Notes: generated by a model not told the origin, from the sequence alone. A stretch of 64,000 nucleotides of DNA from Parapristionchus giblindavisi (GCA_943737045.1 CALSFV010000240.1:806048-870047), one strand, 5' to 3'. Shown: positions 36,263 to 48,149, counted from the stretch's first letter. A program made the numbers and translations.

Positions 36263-37413
36263 ATGTCATCAAAATTTTCTGATAATAGTGATCAATTCAA
36301 ATAATGATCAGGAATTTGAATTCGTTGATTCTGAAACGTTAAAAGCAGAATCCATTTCATATCTCTTGGATTGATCTTTGATCTTTCGGTGAACGAAGAA
36401 ACAGGCGAAGTGTTAGTTTCTTTATTTATTGATTTGTTCTTTCGATGACAATATAATAATGTGCGAAGATCTTTATGAATATCATTTTATAGTCAGGTAC
36501 AAGTTGAAGACTAGATGTGTCACGATCACAATGAAGTGCTTTCCATTCTGTGTTGAGGAATATGCAAAGAAAGGAGAAAAGGATCCTGAAGTATTACTTT
36601 GTTGCAATCATGAGTAAGTTTACACTACAATTATTATTTCAAGTATCTCTTACCTTGCAATACTAATGAAAGTACCTTTAGTATCTTTCAATATATTCGA
36701 ATTTTGCATTATTGATTCACAGTATGTTGTTATGTTGTGTAATGTAAGGTTGCTTTCACTGATGTTTCAGATCATTGACTTTGGGGGTTTCACTGAAAAG
36801 ATGGTTATTATTATAGTTAAGAACAACAATTATCGTGCTATGCTTACAGTTCGTATTCAACTATACCGACGTTCATGTATTCGGATGAGATTACTGTATC
36901 ATGGGATGAAAATCAATCGATAACGAAGAAGATTGAAGAAATATTTAGAATATTTATTCCTTCAGTGCTGGGTTTGTTTATTGATTAAACTTTGAATTTG
37001 AACAAATGATAATCTTTCTAGTGAATTGTCTATGGTGGTGTTTGTACAGAACACTGGTTTAACTGCAAACTATAGAAGATTACGGTAAGTAGTTCTTCAT
37101 AAATCGATGTTTGATTTTTCGAGGCTTCATGGCCATAAGTTCTAGTATTGAGAATTCCAAGATGCTAAAAATACGGATATACTGATTTAGTTTCAAGTGA
37201 TTGGTTTCAGTTTCCATTGATCAATATTGGATATGAAGATATGGTATATTTTCTTCGTGTTATTTATCAAGAAATAATGGAGGTATGATGATTTTCAGTT
37301 GATCAATCAATACTTTCATATCAATCAATACTTCTTAGATAACAGTGGATACTGTAGAATGTCTTCTTGGTCTTGCTGATAGATGGATTTTATGTGATTT
37401 AATGAGAGGATGA
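36263..37413 (+). pseudogene. BTB-family relic, copy 4
   Basis: As copy 2, but with the exon 9-like piece retained (37339-37413, ITVDTVECLLGLADRW, then TGA). The exon 1-like piece from 36263 has the same frameshift as copy 2, so the break predates duplication. The exon 2-like piece lacks 12 nt compared with copy 2 (gggaaagaagga missing), an in-frame loss. Exon 8-like 37211-37282 is intact. The shared defects argue for a pseudogene rather than a small working gene. Confidence 0.65.
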
Positions 37414-38004
37414 GATCGATATCTATAGGTTAGAATGTCGATTGATTATTGATTGATTATATTGATTAAACTGAGATATGATCTTGTGATTCCTTACGAC
37501 AATTACCTCTATCTGTTCGTATCTTTCTATCTTTTGTTTCTAGGAAAAAAACTCTTCAGAAAAACTAAAATGAATCTGTATTTTCTGACGAATTTCTAGT
37601 TCGTATTTTTGTGATTATTGATTGATTGATTGTATTACAGTATCTTACTGAAGAAGTGAAGAGTTTGTTCATCGGTTAGAGCAAATCGATGAATGGAGAA
37701 ATATTTTGACTAATCGATATTCCGTTTTCTCTATCTTTCACGTTCAATTGTATCTTTTTGTTTGGTATCACTTTCTGGAAATAATTGTTCTAATTCGGCA
37801 TTGCCGAATACATTGTTAGTAACTGTTTTTTTTATATTTGATTCCATTGGTTTATTGTGAACTGTGTGTTTCGATTTAGTTGAATAAATTCCGTTGGCTT
37901 TTCCATCGTAAAAATCACTCTTACTGAATTTCGTTGGTTCGATTTGAATATCACTAATTTTTATATTTCAAATTTAATCTTTACATTCATTTTTTTTCCA
38001 AGAA
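37414..38004. other. Intergenic, relic copy 4 to gene C
   Basis: AT-rich, with gattgattgatt repeats; diverged from the equivalent stretch before gene A. An aataaa near 37884 could be a polyadenylation signal. No gene is seen. Confidence 0.45.
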
Positions 38005-38790
38005 ATGCCATCGAGCGAATTGGCTAAAGATGATAATCGATTCAATGACGATCATGAATTTGAATTCATCAATTCAGAATCGATTCGAATCCATTTGAGA
38101 AGATATGATGGAGATCGGGTAGAAAATATGATGCATTGGTAATACTCTGCGACTATACCGTCAAAACAAAAAAATTGAAACATTTTCAAATTGTGTCAAA
38201 AGTTCACAAGATTTTGAAAATTTTGTAAAAATCCATATTTATCTATGAAATTTCTGTGGAATCTGTCCGTGAAATTAGCTGACGCAAATCGATAAAATGC
38301 GTGATATTATAGGCAGTCTACGCGTAGTTACGATACATTTGTCGGCGTTCCGTTGAAGTTCAACTTGGACAATGATTTGCCCACTTCCGAATTATTTGCT
38401 GTTCTTTCGCCCCCTGTGGACTTTCCGTAAAAAAAACCTTCTTATTTGATTTCTTCCATACTTGAGTATCGATAACACGGTTTTTTTCCCATAGAACGAT
38501 GCTTGAAAACTCCTTAACTCAATGAACTATAGAAATAATTTTTAAAAACATTCATGCATGTTACCTGTTTGATTTTTTTGTGTCTGGAATAACTAATATT
38601 TTCAGCTGCAGAAACTATGAAATTGTTCCATTCGTCGAATGTTCGTTCGATGTGACATTACAATTGATGAAGACTGATAGAGAGAAGTATGTGATATATT
38701 TATTAATGAATAATGCATTTGTATTGTATCTAGTAGTTAGTGTAATTTGAGACAGTATCGAAATTTATTTCCAGCTCAGAAGAATCTATA

Positions 38791-39929
38791 CCACGGATTT
38801 CTTGTAAAAGTATATGAAACCATTGCACAGCAAAAAATGTTTTGTCTCCGTTTTGTTGATAGTTGTTAGACTGGCCTAGCTGAGTGCGAAAACAACATTT
38901 TTCAATTTTGTTTTCCGAAATTTGCATATCTATGCAATTTTTTACTGTCAACTTCAAATGAATGTAAGTCGCTTTGTTTTTGAGCAACCGTGTAAAAAAT
39001 TTTTCAATGGTCGGAAATGTTGTTTTACATGTGTTATTGCAAGAAAACTGTTTTTTTAGTATACAAAATGCGATGTTTCTCGAAAAGTTCTCTCAAAGGA
39101 TAAGAGTTTTATTGCAGATTCGGATTCCCCTTCTACAGGGTGTCCAAAAAGTATTGTTACACGAATAATTTCACGTATCTTCCTCAAAAAGCATCACTGC
39201 CAATTCAAACAGGGCACAGTATTTACCACTGACCATATCAAAATAACAATGAATGATCACTTGATCTGGCCTCCATTGGCCGCGATGACGCCTCTGAGAC
39301 GATGAGGGGCAAAGTCTATGATGGGCCGCTGGTAGGGGATTCCAACTTTCTCCCATGTCTTTTCCAAGTCCTTCTTGAGAGACTCGCGGTATTTGTGGTG
39401 GGTAGAGCAGGACTCCCTCTATAATACTGCCTAGACGTTGAAGTCCAGGGGTTCAGGTCAGAGGAGTTGTAGGATCATTATGGCGTCGAGATGAAGTCGG
39501 GCATATGGGTGCGGAACCATGCCTGGGTCACTTCTTCCGAATGAACAGGAATTGAATCCTGCAAGAAGTTCTAGTGAACCCCATTGAAGTGGGAGAGGGA
39601 CCACGCGAGAAGGACCTTCTCGGAAAACCCCAATTTGTGAACGGGGAATCCAAATCTGCTATAAAACTCTAATCCTTTGTGTAAAATTTTCGAGAAACAT
39701 CGCATTTTGTATGTTAAAAAGAATTTTCTTGCAATAACACGTGAAAAACACCATTTTCGACCATATCCTTAATTGAGATATTTGTTGACGAGGTTATTAG
39801 AAACCGATTGAGAAAAAATTTACACGGTTGCTCAAAAATGAAGCGAGATACTTTCATTTGAAGTTGACAGTAAAAAATTGGCTGCGCAAAATGTTCTTAT
39901 TTTCATACACTTTTACAGGAGAACCGAGA
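38791..39929 (-). mobile_element. Decayed mariner-family element, 1139 bp, in exon 4 of gene C
   Basis: TA duplicated at 38789-38790 and 39930-39931. The inverted ends share cctgtaaaagtgtatgaaa, and inner arms are also inverted. On the minus strand, after stops and frameshifts, the transposase C-terminal half is readable: FLQDSIPVHSEEVTQAW, MPDFIS, SSDLNPLDFNV, KTWEKVGIPYQRPIIDF, RLRGVIAANGG. This is the usual mariner order (QQD..PAH, then SPDLNPLD), with catalytic aspartates in D..PVH and SSDLNP. Inactive; length is typical for mariner. Confidence 0.85.
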
Positions 39930-41184
39930 TAATCAATGAGTTATCCGCTAAAGATGTTCATTTCGATGATGGACACATCTCACTTTTCAAGCTACATATT
40001 GGGTATGTTTATTCGTTTTATGCTTAAAACTGAAAATATGGAAAATCTTTATATCTCGTGATATAAATTGAAAATTTGATATAATTATATGTTCTTTGAG
40101 AGCACAAAAATACTGTCTCAACTATGGTAACATATTATAAGGAGAGATAGATTATAAATACAATAGACATCTCTCATTCAATTCAGACATAATGGCATGT
40201 TATTTGATCCAATCAATACGCTTGACGCTTCTGATGGAGTTGATGCTATTGTTACTGTAACGGTATAATATCTTCTTGTTTTTTTATTTAAATTTAATAT
40301 ATTTTAGATAAAACAAAAGAGAGGTGTTGTACCTTATCTTCTAAGCTCGTTCTCTTCTCCATCAAAATTGACTAATCTTAAGATTACTGTAGGAGATACC
40401 GTATTCTACGTGAACAAGTCAGTTTGAAATGTTATATTTTGGACAAGAATGGCCATAATCTTGTAGATCGATAATCGCAATTAACTCTCCTGTTTTGTCT
40501 TCATTGATTTATCCGGATTCATTAGAAATTGTGAATGAGGTTAAATACAATTGTTAAAAAAGGTTTTTCACACTATCAGATTTTTATTTAGCTTTTCCTC
40601 GAAGATGTTTCTCCTCGTGAATTCGAATTATTGCTCAAATTTATCTATCCTGAGAATACTGAGGTTATTAATTTTAAATTATTATATTGATGTATCTTCT
40701 GAATTTCAGATCAAGAAAAATGATGCAATTTCTATTTTAAACTTGGCTTACAAGTTTAAAATCGATAGGCTTATGTGGGAATATGTTGAAGCCTGGAAGG
40801 TAACGTGTCTTTTTGAGAGAGTTTGGAGTAAGCTAACCTCTCTCTATAGCTGAACAGTTAGCCAACATATATCTAAGAGAATTTGCCGTGAGTGCAAGTA
40901 TTGTTTTTATTCACTTTTATGCAATATATGAAAGTGTATGCTAAAGTAGTCCAATTTAATACTGGAACGCTTATTCAAACTTTTTACTACCTATGTTTAA
41001 ACTATGATCAATTTATTTCTTCAAGGATTATTCTCCGTCTTATGATGATCAAGAGGAATATATTAATTCCATCTTGCATATTTGTGATCATTATAATCTA
41101 TCTTCTCTGTTCGATGCAGCAATTCGTTATCACAGACTCCGTTTACAGAGGGAAACTTATTGCTTGGTATTGGTAAGTAAAATA

Positions 41185-41402
41185 CAGTATCGGCGTAAAG
41201 TGATATTTAGGACGCTTTTTTTCTTTTTTTAAATAACTTTTGATCCAATAATGAACTAGTTTAATTACACCAACACATCATGGTAATATTCCCTGATAAA
41301 TTTTGTACATTGGCTCAAAAGATCAGCTTGATTGCTTTCCTGGATCAAAAGTTATAAAAAAAAATGAAGAAAAAAACTTCCCATCACTTTACGCCGATAC
41401 TG
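41185..41402. mobile_element. 218-bp TA-flanked MITE in the last intron of gene C
   Basis: Same family and same ancestral insertion as 17023-17230, read in the other orientation together with the adjacent exon 10 donor. It starts 12 bp downstream of the exon 10 donor. Confidence 0.85.
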
Positions 41403-42016
41403 TAGAAAACACTATCTGAGAGAATTCAACAACTCGGATATTTTTTGGTATCGATGAAAAATAGATTTTTCTGTTTTATGTATGATAATTACAGGCTCAA
41501 TGAGTGAAGTTCACTGGCACTTGGAAATTCCTTCCAATTGAAAATTCGCTTCAGGAGGTGACCACACAACGATTTGGCGCCTTTTCCTAAAAGGTTTATT
41601 TTGAATCCAATCGATGCGGGAGTGGACGCAATCGACTCCTTAGCTAATTCTAAGAAACTATTGTCGAGGGGAGTTTTTCGATCAACGGTCAACGAAGGCT
41701 GGAATTTTGATTTTTCGAACAAATTTCACATTTAATTAATTTTCACTATTTTGCTACAACAACCCTACGTTTTTTTATTTGCTTAATCGCTTCTAAATAT
41801 CATAACACAGCTTCACAAGGGAACCACAAATGCCGCGGACACTCAGTGCTAAATTCGTTGACACATGTCGACTAGGACCCCCCAGGGGGTCACAGAACTG
41901 TTTTGAAATGTCCGCATATTTGCTTCTTTGGTATCGAAAATCGATTATGAAAATGTGATGGAAATTTGGGCGCGAGCACCGTGGAATAGTGTCAAACACT
42001 CAAAGAACACAGTCTG

Positions 42017-42090
42017 TGTCCTCCGTAGCCGAGTGGTTAAAGTGCGGGATTAGCTTTTGGAATGTCGTGGGTTCGAATCCCCCCTTGTAC
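42017..42090 (+). repeat. tRNA-like sequence, left arm of giant foldback
   Basis: TAGCCGAGTGGTTAAAG (box A) and GGGTTCGAATCCCC (box B) at tRNA spacing; the start and end can partly pair. A poor D/anticodon fold makes a functional tRNA unlikely. The reading frame through it is the usual SVAEW...VGSNPP tRNA shadow. Confidence 0.55.
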
Positions 42091-42418
42091 AATTTCTTTT
42101 GCTGTATTTTTTCTTTGCTTTCCAACATGCAGTTTCAAAGTCAAACTTCATCTTCAACAACAACAAAAACAACTACAAATCAACAACGATGGAGAAGTAC
42201 GCTTTTCGCATCGGGGACAGAAGCTGAAACCGCGAGAGGAGCAGAAAGAGCATGGAGATATCGATCCCTCCATCGGTAGATCATCGATCGATCTCTAGCC
42301 TGTCAATTGATCCGGTACCTCCCGCGCTTGGTCTCGGAACTGTCCTGGAGAAGCCAGTTGCATCAGTTCCTTCGTTTGTTCTACAATCCTCCAATTCTTC
42401 TCTCTTCTCGAATGGAGT

Positions 42419-42713
42419 TTGACTATGACCCAGTTTCTGCCAAGGCTGTTTCTGTCCAGATTGCCATCACCTTCGACCCCTCCCTCTCCTCCGAGATCAC
42501 TCGTGACTCCCTCAACTCTAGGGCTTCTACAAGGGCGGATTCATCACGGACCGCTCTCCTCGCTTCATCGGCCCTAAGGAGTTCATCTTCGGCAAGGGAT
42601 CGATGGCTCCGTGCTTTTTCTGCTCCTCCCGCGGTTGCAGCATCTGTCCCTAATGCGAGAAGCCGTTCTGCTTCAACTGCTTCTGGGTACTTCTCCATCG
42701 TTGTTGATTTGTA
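42419..42713 (+). pseudogene. Degenerate coding stretch at the core of the giant foldback
   Basis: Two overlapping frames look protein-like. From 42412, MEFDYDPVSAKAVSVQIAI is followed by FDPSLSSEITRDSL. After an apparent frameshift near 42520, FITDRSPRFIGPKEFIFG continues into a Cys-rich end, CFFCSSRGCSICP, a stop, then CEKPFCFNCF. The CxxC...CxxC...CxxC spacing could be a zinc finger of a transposase-type protein. I cannot assign a family. The 3' half is duplicated at 46268-46403. Confidence 0.35.
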
Positions 42714-43011
42714 GTTGTTGTTATCGTTGTTGTTGTTGTTGAATATGAAGTTTGACTTTGAAACTGCATGTTGGAAAGCAAAGAAAAAAACAGCAAAAGA
42801 ATACTACTGTATCCTATCCATGCTACCGTATCCGATCTACGCAACAAAAGCTATCGTATTCACCACTTATACCGAAATCCGTCAATACTACCGTATAGCG
42901 TCCATGGATCCTGTTTCAGGCACGATGCCCACCAATCGTTGTTGTTGAAGATGAAGTTTGACTTTGAAACTGCATGTTGGAAAGCAAAGAAAAAATACAG
43001 CAAAAGAAATT

Positions 43012-43084
43012 GTACAAGGGGGGATTCGAACCCACGACATTCCAAAAGCTAATCCCACAATCTAACCACTTGGCTACGGAGCAC
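43012..43084 (-). repeat. tRNA-like sequence, right arm of giant foldback
   Basis: Inverted counterpart of 42017-42090, with TAGCCAAGTGGTTAGATTG and GGGTTCGAATCCCC on the minus strand. A third copy lies at 46702-46774 in the tandem duplicate. Confidence 0.55.
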
Positions 43085-43287
43085 ACAGACTGTGTTCTTT
43101 GAGTGTTTGACACTACTCCACGGGGCTCGCGCCCAAATTTCCATCACATTTTCATAATCGATTTTCGGTACCAAAGAAGCAAATATGCGGATATTTCAAA
43201 ACAGTTCTGTGACCCCCTGGGGGGTCTTAGTCGACCTGTGTCAACGAATTTAGCACTGAGTGTCCGCGGCATTTGTGGTTCCCTTGT

Positions 43288-43895
43288 CAGTTTAAAAATC
43301 ATAATTTTTTAAAAATACGATTACGGTGAATAAATCATTTTTATAATGAAGTCGTGAATTATGGTGTGGCACCTACAGTATCCCGAATCGATCAATTTAG
43401 AAATCTGGTAGTTTTAAACATATTTTACCGCTGTTCCTGACATGACTAAGGTATACGACTACTCCTCGTCTTCGGAGTGCACCCGTGCCCAGGTGCTGAT
43501 GTCGATGAAAATTGACAATTTTCGTAAATTGATCACTATTTCGTTGTTTGTGATCCAATATCGATAAAAATTGGATCACTATACCATATTATCATCTATG
43601 CAAACATACTAAAAAATAAAGAGAATCGGTTGACTGCGAAGAAAGTTATTGTTGAAAAACCAAAATATTGTAGAATATTTGCCAGCACTGTACCGTGCAG
43701 GTGCACTCCGAAGACGAAGAGTAGTCGTATACCTTAGTCATGTCAGGAACAGCGGTAAAATATGTTTAAAACAACCAGATTTCTAAATTGATCAATTCGG
43801 GATACTGTAGGTGCCACACCATAATTCACGACTTCATTATAAAAATGATTTATTCACAGTAATCGTATTTTTAAAAAATTATGATTTTTAAACTG
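43288..43895. mobile_element. Nested 608-bp foldback element
   Basis: Begins CAGTTTAAAAATCATAATTT and ends with the inverse; arms of about 200 bp contain aggtatacgactactc and gtgcactccgaagacga. The left arm of the giant foldback (near 41815) is the uninterrupted site (cacagcttcacaaggg). No clear target duplication is visible. Duplicated at 46978-47585. Confidence 0.7.
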
Positions 43896-44481
43896 AAGCT
43901 GTGTTATGATATTTAGAAGCGATTAAGCAAATAAAAAAACGTAGGGTTGTTGTAGCAAAATAGTGAAAATTAATTAAATGTGAAATTTTTTTCGAAAATT
44001 CAAAATTCCAGCCTTCGTTGACCGTTGATCGAAAAACTCCCCTCGACAATAGTTTCTTAGAATTAGCTAAGGAGTCGATTGCGTCCACTCCCGCATCGAT
44101 TGGATTCAAAATAAACCTTTTAGGAAAAGGCGCCAAATCGTTGTGTGGTCACCTCCTGAAGCGAATTTTCAATTGGAAGGAATTTCCAAGCGCCAGTGAA
44201 CTTCACTCATTGAGCCTGTAATTATCATACATAAAACAGAAAAATCCATTTTTCGTCTATACCGCACCTATGTCGATTTTCTAAGATAGCTTGTTGTAGA
44301 TTCTTTTTTTAAATGTGAATCTTCATTTAAAATCTAAATTCTCATTTCTTTAACATTCATGAATAATCGGTTTATTCAGTACCACATTTTCTTCAGGATT
44401 TTTCTCCTCGTTTTGTACATGCATTCGATATGCTGATAGAAGAATCCTTGTCTTGGTAATTACGATTTCGCTTACTACTGT

Positions 44482-44703
44482 GGTGTTAAAATCTTGGAAA
44501 AGTAGATGTAAAAGTGAAAAGTAGTGTTAATTTTGTGATTGTAAAAGTAGTTGGAAAAGTAGCTTGGCTTGGTAATTGACAATTTTTTACAATAAAAATC
44601 CTTTACGTGAGTGTTGGATTACAACTTTTCCAACTACTTTCACAATCACAAAATTAACACTACTTTTCACTTTTCCATCTACTTTTCCAAGATTTTAACA
44701 CCG
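44482..44703. mobile_element. 220-bp inverted repeat downstream of gene C
   Basis: gtgttaaaatcttggaaaag is inverted at the right end; the inner words aaaagtagtgttaattttgt also fold back. Block 1 lacks it between the matching flanks near 17287. Second copy at 48172-48393. Confidence 0.65.
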
Positions 44704-45349
44704 CATAAGACAGTTCCGATTACGATAGTTCATAATATCGATGGTTCGATGTTTTCTTTCGAAAACGTCATTCTTTCAATATATTAATTGTTATTTAGTT
44801 ACTCCATGATTACATTAAAGCTATTTGTTCATTGTTTTCCTGTTCAGGACGTATTATGATGATTATGCAGATATACCTTCTCAGTTTCGTGCAAGATGGT
44901 GATGGTCTTATTATTTCATAATTTGTCTATTTTTAAGAAAAAAATCAATTGTAATTTATATTTTCCGTAACCATTGTTTTGTTTCTCCGTATCTTGAAGC
45001 GTATATCACTGTGTGTTCATTTTTGTTGTTAGATTGGGAAGTTGTCAGTGATATATCATTTTTTGTACATTCTTTTCTTACTTTGCTATACTTGAATAAA
45101 GTCCTGACTGTATCTTCTTTGAAATGAATCCTGAGGATCGTTGCTTCGTTCGATTCGAATATCTCTCATTGCTTGTTCTGATTCCTTATTAAGATTGGCT
45201 ATTCGCGTTGCGGGCCCGTAAAATCATTGCGGATCGCTCCCCCTCCACTTCCTGACTTGGGGGGGGGGGTGATTGCGGGCATTTTACGAGCCATTGGTCC
45301 CCCGAATAGCCAGCTCTATGTCTTATATTTACTTGACTCATTGTCAGTT
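44704..45349. other. Intergenic, gene C to first B' exon 1
   Basis: Homologous to 17287-18150 in block 1, including the C/G-run hairpin (45203-45293) and an aataaa near 45095 that may end gene C transcripts. Repeated at 48394-49044. Confidence 0.55.
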
Positions 45350-45471
45350 ATGTCATCAACTGAAACTCGTCGACACAATGATGAAATCGAAATTATGAAC
45401 TCTCAATCGATTCGATTTCAATTGAGAGAACGCAATATACCTCTCACATTTCGTCCAGGAAATTTCACAGG
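45350..45471 (+). pseudogene. Spare first exon of a B-type BTB gene
   Basis: Identical in structure to exon 1 of B' (ATG after ttgtcagtt; ends GG|GTAATT; MSSTETRRHNDEIEIMN). No exon 2 follows in this copy: the next 3.7 kb is the second unit of the tandem duplication. It could still be spliced to exon 2 at 49985 as an alternative first exon, or be unused. Confidence 0.8.
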
Positions 45472-45504
45472 GTAATTTGCATATAAAATAATCAAACTAA
45501 TTAA

Positions 45505-45996
45505 AGGGAGAGTATCCCATAAAAATATTGATTGAAATTCCGAAAATGTTCGTACGTGAAATTTTGTCCCACCACGAATTTACGAACTATCATACTGTAG
45601 TTTTTGAAAATCGCAATTGATATCTGTGCCGGTGCAGTGCAAAAACATAGTGAAAGAGAAAAGATAGATTGGATAGGAAGCGACTCGCCTTCTATCCAAT
45701 CGATTTTGGCAAATCGATAGTTTATTGTCATAAGGAATAGGCTGACATCTGATCTGTCTCATAATACAACCAGTGAATACAAAGAGATCATGGATAGGTA
45801 TAGCACTTCCCGAGCAGACATTTGTCTATTGATGGCCTAGTGGTCTACGGCGCGCTCAAAGGCCGTAGCTCACGGGTTCTACCACCACTTTGGGTCGTGA
45901 TTTTTGCTGATTTCTATGATATATTCTAGTTCGACTTTTCCGTATGGGGATCTCCCGCGAATTTGAACATATAATTCTCCAAGGGATACCGTCCCT
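45505..45996. mobile_element. TTAA-flanked element, 492 bp, with tRNA-like core
   Basis: Ends AGGGAGAGTATCCCATAAAA / AAGGGATACCGTCCCT are flanked by TTAA (45501-45504, 45997-46000). Gene B intron 1 in block 1 has a single TTAA at the matching place (near 18304). piggyBac-like by target, non-autonomous. It holds a tRNA-like sequence and an internal hairpin (agattggataggaag / cttctatccaatc). Confidence 0.8.
45828..45898 (+). repeat. tRNA-like sequence in a TTAA element
   Basis: TGGCCTAGTGGTCTACGGCG resembles box A and GGGTTCTACCACC resembles box B, with a hairpin in the anticodon-arm position (TACGGC...GCCGTA). Not a canonical tRNA. Duplicated at 49523-49593. Confidence 0.45.
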
Positions 45997-48086
45997 TTAA
46001 TCTACGTCCGAGTAAAGTATGGCAACCATCAGACTATTTTAAGCTTAAAAGCTTAATTCCCTAGGGAAGAGCTTTTTTTTGAAATTTTGAAAATAACAGA
46101 AATAAGATCCGTACCGTACTCCTAATCATCTAATAGAGAAATTCGTAGTTTTGCCACAGCTACGATAATAACACAACTTTCTAACAGTTCTTATGGATCT
46201 ATTTTTCTATTTTTCTATGTTACACAACTTTCTAACAGTTCTTATGGATCTATTTTTCTATTTTTCTGGAGTTCATCTTCGGCAAGGGATCGATGGCTCC
46301 GTGCTTTTTCTGCTCCTCCCGCGGTTGCAGCATCTGTCCCTAATGCGAGAAGCCGTTCTGCTTCAACTGCTTCTGGGTACTTCTCCATCGTTGTTGATTT
46401 GTAGTTGTTGTTATCGTTGTTGTTGTTGTTGAATATGAAGTTTGACTTTGAAACTGCATGTTGGAAAGCAAAGAAAAAAACAGCAAAAGAATACTACTGT
46501 ATCCTATCCATGCTACCGTATCCGATCTACGCAACAAAAGCTATCGTATTCACCACTTATACCGAAATCCGTCAATACTACCGTATAGCGTCCATGGATC
46601 CTGTTTCAGGCACGATGCCCACCAATCGTTGTTGTTGAAGATGAAGTTTGACTTTGAAACTGCATGTTGGAAAGCAAAGAAAAAATACAGCAAAAGAAAT
46701 TGTACAAGGGGGGATTCGAACCCACGACATTCCAAAAGCTAATCCCACAATCTAACCACTTGGCTACGGAGCACACAGACTGTGTTCTTTGAGTGTTTGA
46801 CACTACTCCACGGGGCTCGCGCCCAAATTTCCATCACATTTTCATAATCGATTTTCGGTACCAAAGAAGCAAATATGCGGATATTTCAAAACAGTTCTGT
46901 GACCCCCTGGGGGGTCTTAGTCGACCTGTGTCAACGAATTTAGCACTGAGTGTCCGCGGCATTTGTGGTTCCCTTGTCAGTTTAAAAATCATAATTTTTT
47001 AAAAATACGATTACGGTGAATAAATCATTTTTATAATGAAGTCGTGAATTATGGTGTGGCACCTACAGTATCCCGAATCGATCAATTTAGAAATCTGGTA
47101 GTTTTAAACATATTTTACCGCTGTTCCTGACATGACTAAGGTATACGACTACTCCTCGTCTTCGGAGTGCACCCGTGCCCAGGTGCTGATGTCGATGAAA
47201 ATTGACAATTTTCGTAAATTGATCACTATTTCGTTGTTTGTGATCCAATATCGATAAAAATTGGATCACTATACCATATTATCATCTATGCAAACATACT
47301 AAAAAATAAAGAGAATCGGTTGACTGCGAAGAAAGTTATTGTTGAAAAACCAAAATATTGTAGAATATTTGCCAGCACTGTACCGTGCAGGTGCACTCCG
47401 AAGACGAAGAGTAGTCGTATACCTTAGTCATGTCAGGAACAGCGGTAAAATATGTTTAAAACAACCAGATTTCTAAATTGATCAATTCGGGATACTGTAG
47501 GTGCCACACCATAATTCACGACTTCATTATAAAAATGATTTATTCACAGTAATCGTATTTTTAAAAAATTATGATTTTTAAACTGAAGCTGTGTTATGAT
47601 ATTTAGAAGCGATTAAGCAAATAAAAAAACGTAGGGTTGTTGTAGCAAAATAGTGAAAATTAATTAAATGTGAAATTTTTTTCGAAAATTCAAAATTCCA
47701 GCCTTCGTTGACCGTTGATCGAAAAACTCCCCTCGACAATAGTTTCTTAGAATTAGCTAAGGAGTCGATTGCGTCCACTCCCGCATCGATTGGATTCAAA
47801 ATAAACCTTTTAGGAAAAGGCGCCAAATCGTTGTGTGGTCACCTCCTGAAGCGAATTTTCAATTGGAAGGAATTTCCAAGCGCCAGTGAACTTCACTCAT
47901 TGAGCCTGTAATTATCATACATAAAACAGAAAAATCCATTTTTCGTCTATACCGCACCTATGTCGATTTTCTAAGATAGCTTGTTGTAGATTCTTTTTTT
48001 AAATGTGAATCTTCATTTAAAATCTAAATTCTCATTTCTTTAACATTCATGAATAATCGGTTTATTCAGTACCACATTTTCTTCAG

Positions 48087-48149
48087 GATTTTTCTCCTCG
48101 TTTTGTACATGCATTCGATATGCTGATAGAAGAATCCTTGTCTTGGTAA
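48087..48149 (+). pseudogene. Spare last exon of gene C
   Basis: Exact duplicate of exon 11 of gene C (acceptor cttcag; DFSPRFVHAFDMLIEESLSW; TAA), carried in the second unit of the tandem duplication. It lies 3.7 kb further from exon 10. Confidence 0.8.

Larger units (their letters stand above)
41405..44296. mobile_element. Giant foldback element, about 2.9 kb, TA target
   Basis: Inserted at the TA that borders the MITE; TA recurs at 44297-44298. In block 1 the MITE is followed directly by the sequence that here lies at 44299. Its arms (about 41452-42275 and 42640-44257) are strongly inverted, for example caatgagtgaagttcactgg at 41501 and its complement at 44195. Each arm carries one tRNA-like sequence. 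The right arm holds a nested foldback (43288-43895) and an extra piece between two copies of tgaagtttgactttgaaact. The centre has a degenerate coding stretch. Confidence 0.75.
38005..44459 (+). pseudogene. BTB/POZ gene C, exon 4 split by a mariner element
   Basis: Exons: 38005-38138, 38313-38426, 38612-38686, exon 4 in two parts (38775-38790 and 39932-40002), 40187-40262, 40308-40417, 40467-40539, 40592-40663, 40710-40799, 41026-41172, 44397-44459. Leaving out the insert and one TA, exon 4 is exactly 87 nt as in A and B, and the frame would be open for 346 aa. The BTB domain has NLKITVGDTVFYVNK and EFELLLKFIYPENTE-like residues, then ISILNLAYKFKID. With the insert, translation stops soon after residue 112 or so. 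The last intron is 3.2 kb and holds a MITE and a giant foldback. A second copy of the last exon is at 48087. All other exons look intact, so the gene was probably functional until recently. Confidence 0.75.

Noticed and set aside
41989..42279. Plus-strand frame with SVAEWLK...VGSNPP and its copies
   Set aside because: This is the usual conceptual translation of a tRNA-like sequence, not a protein.
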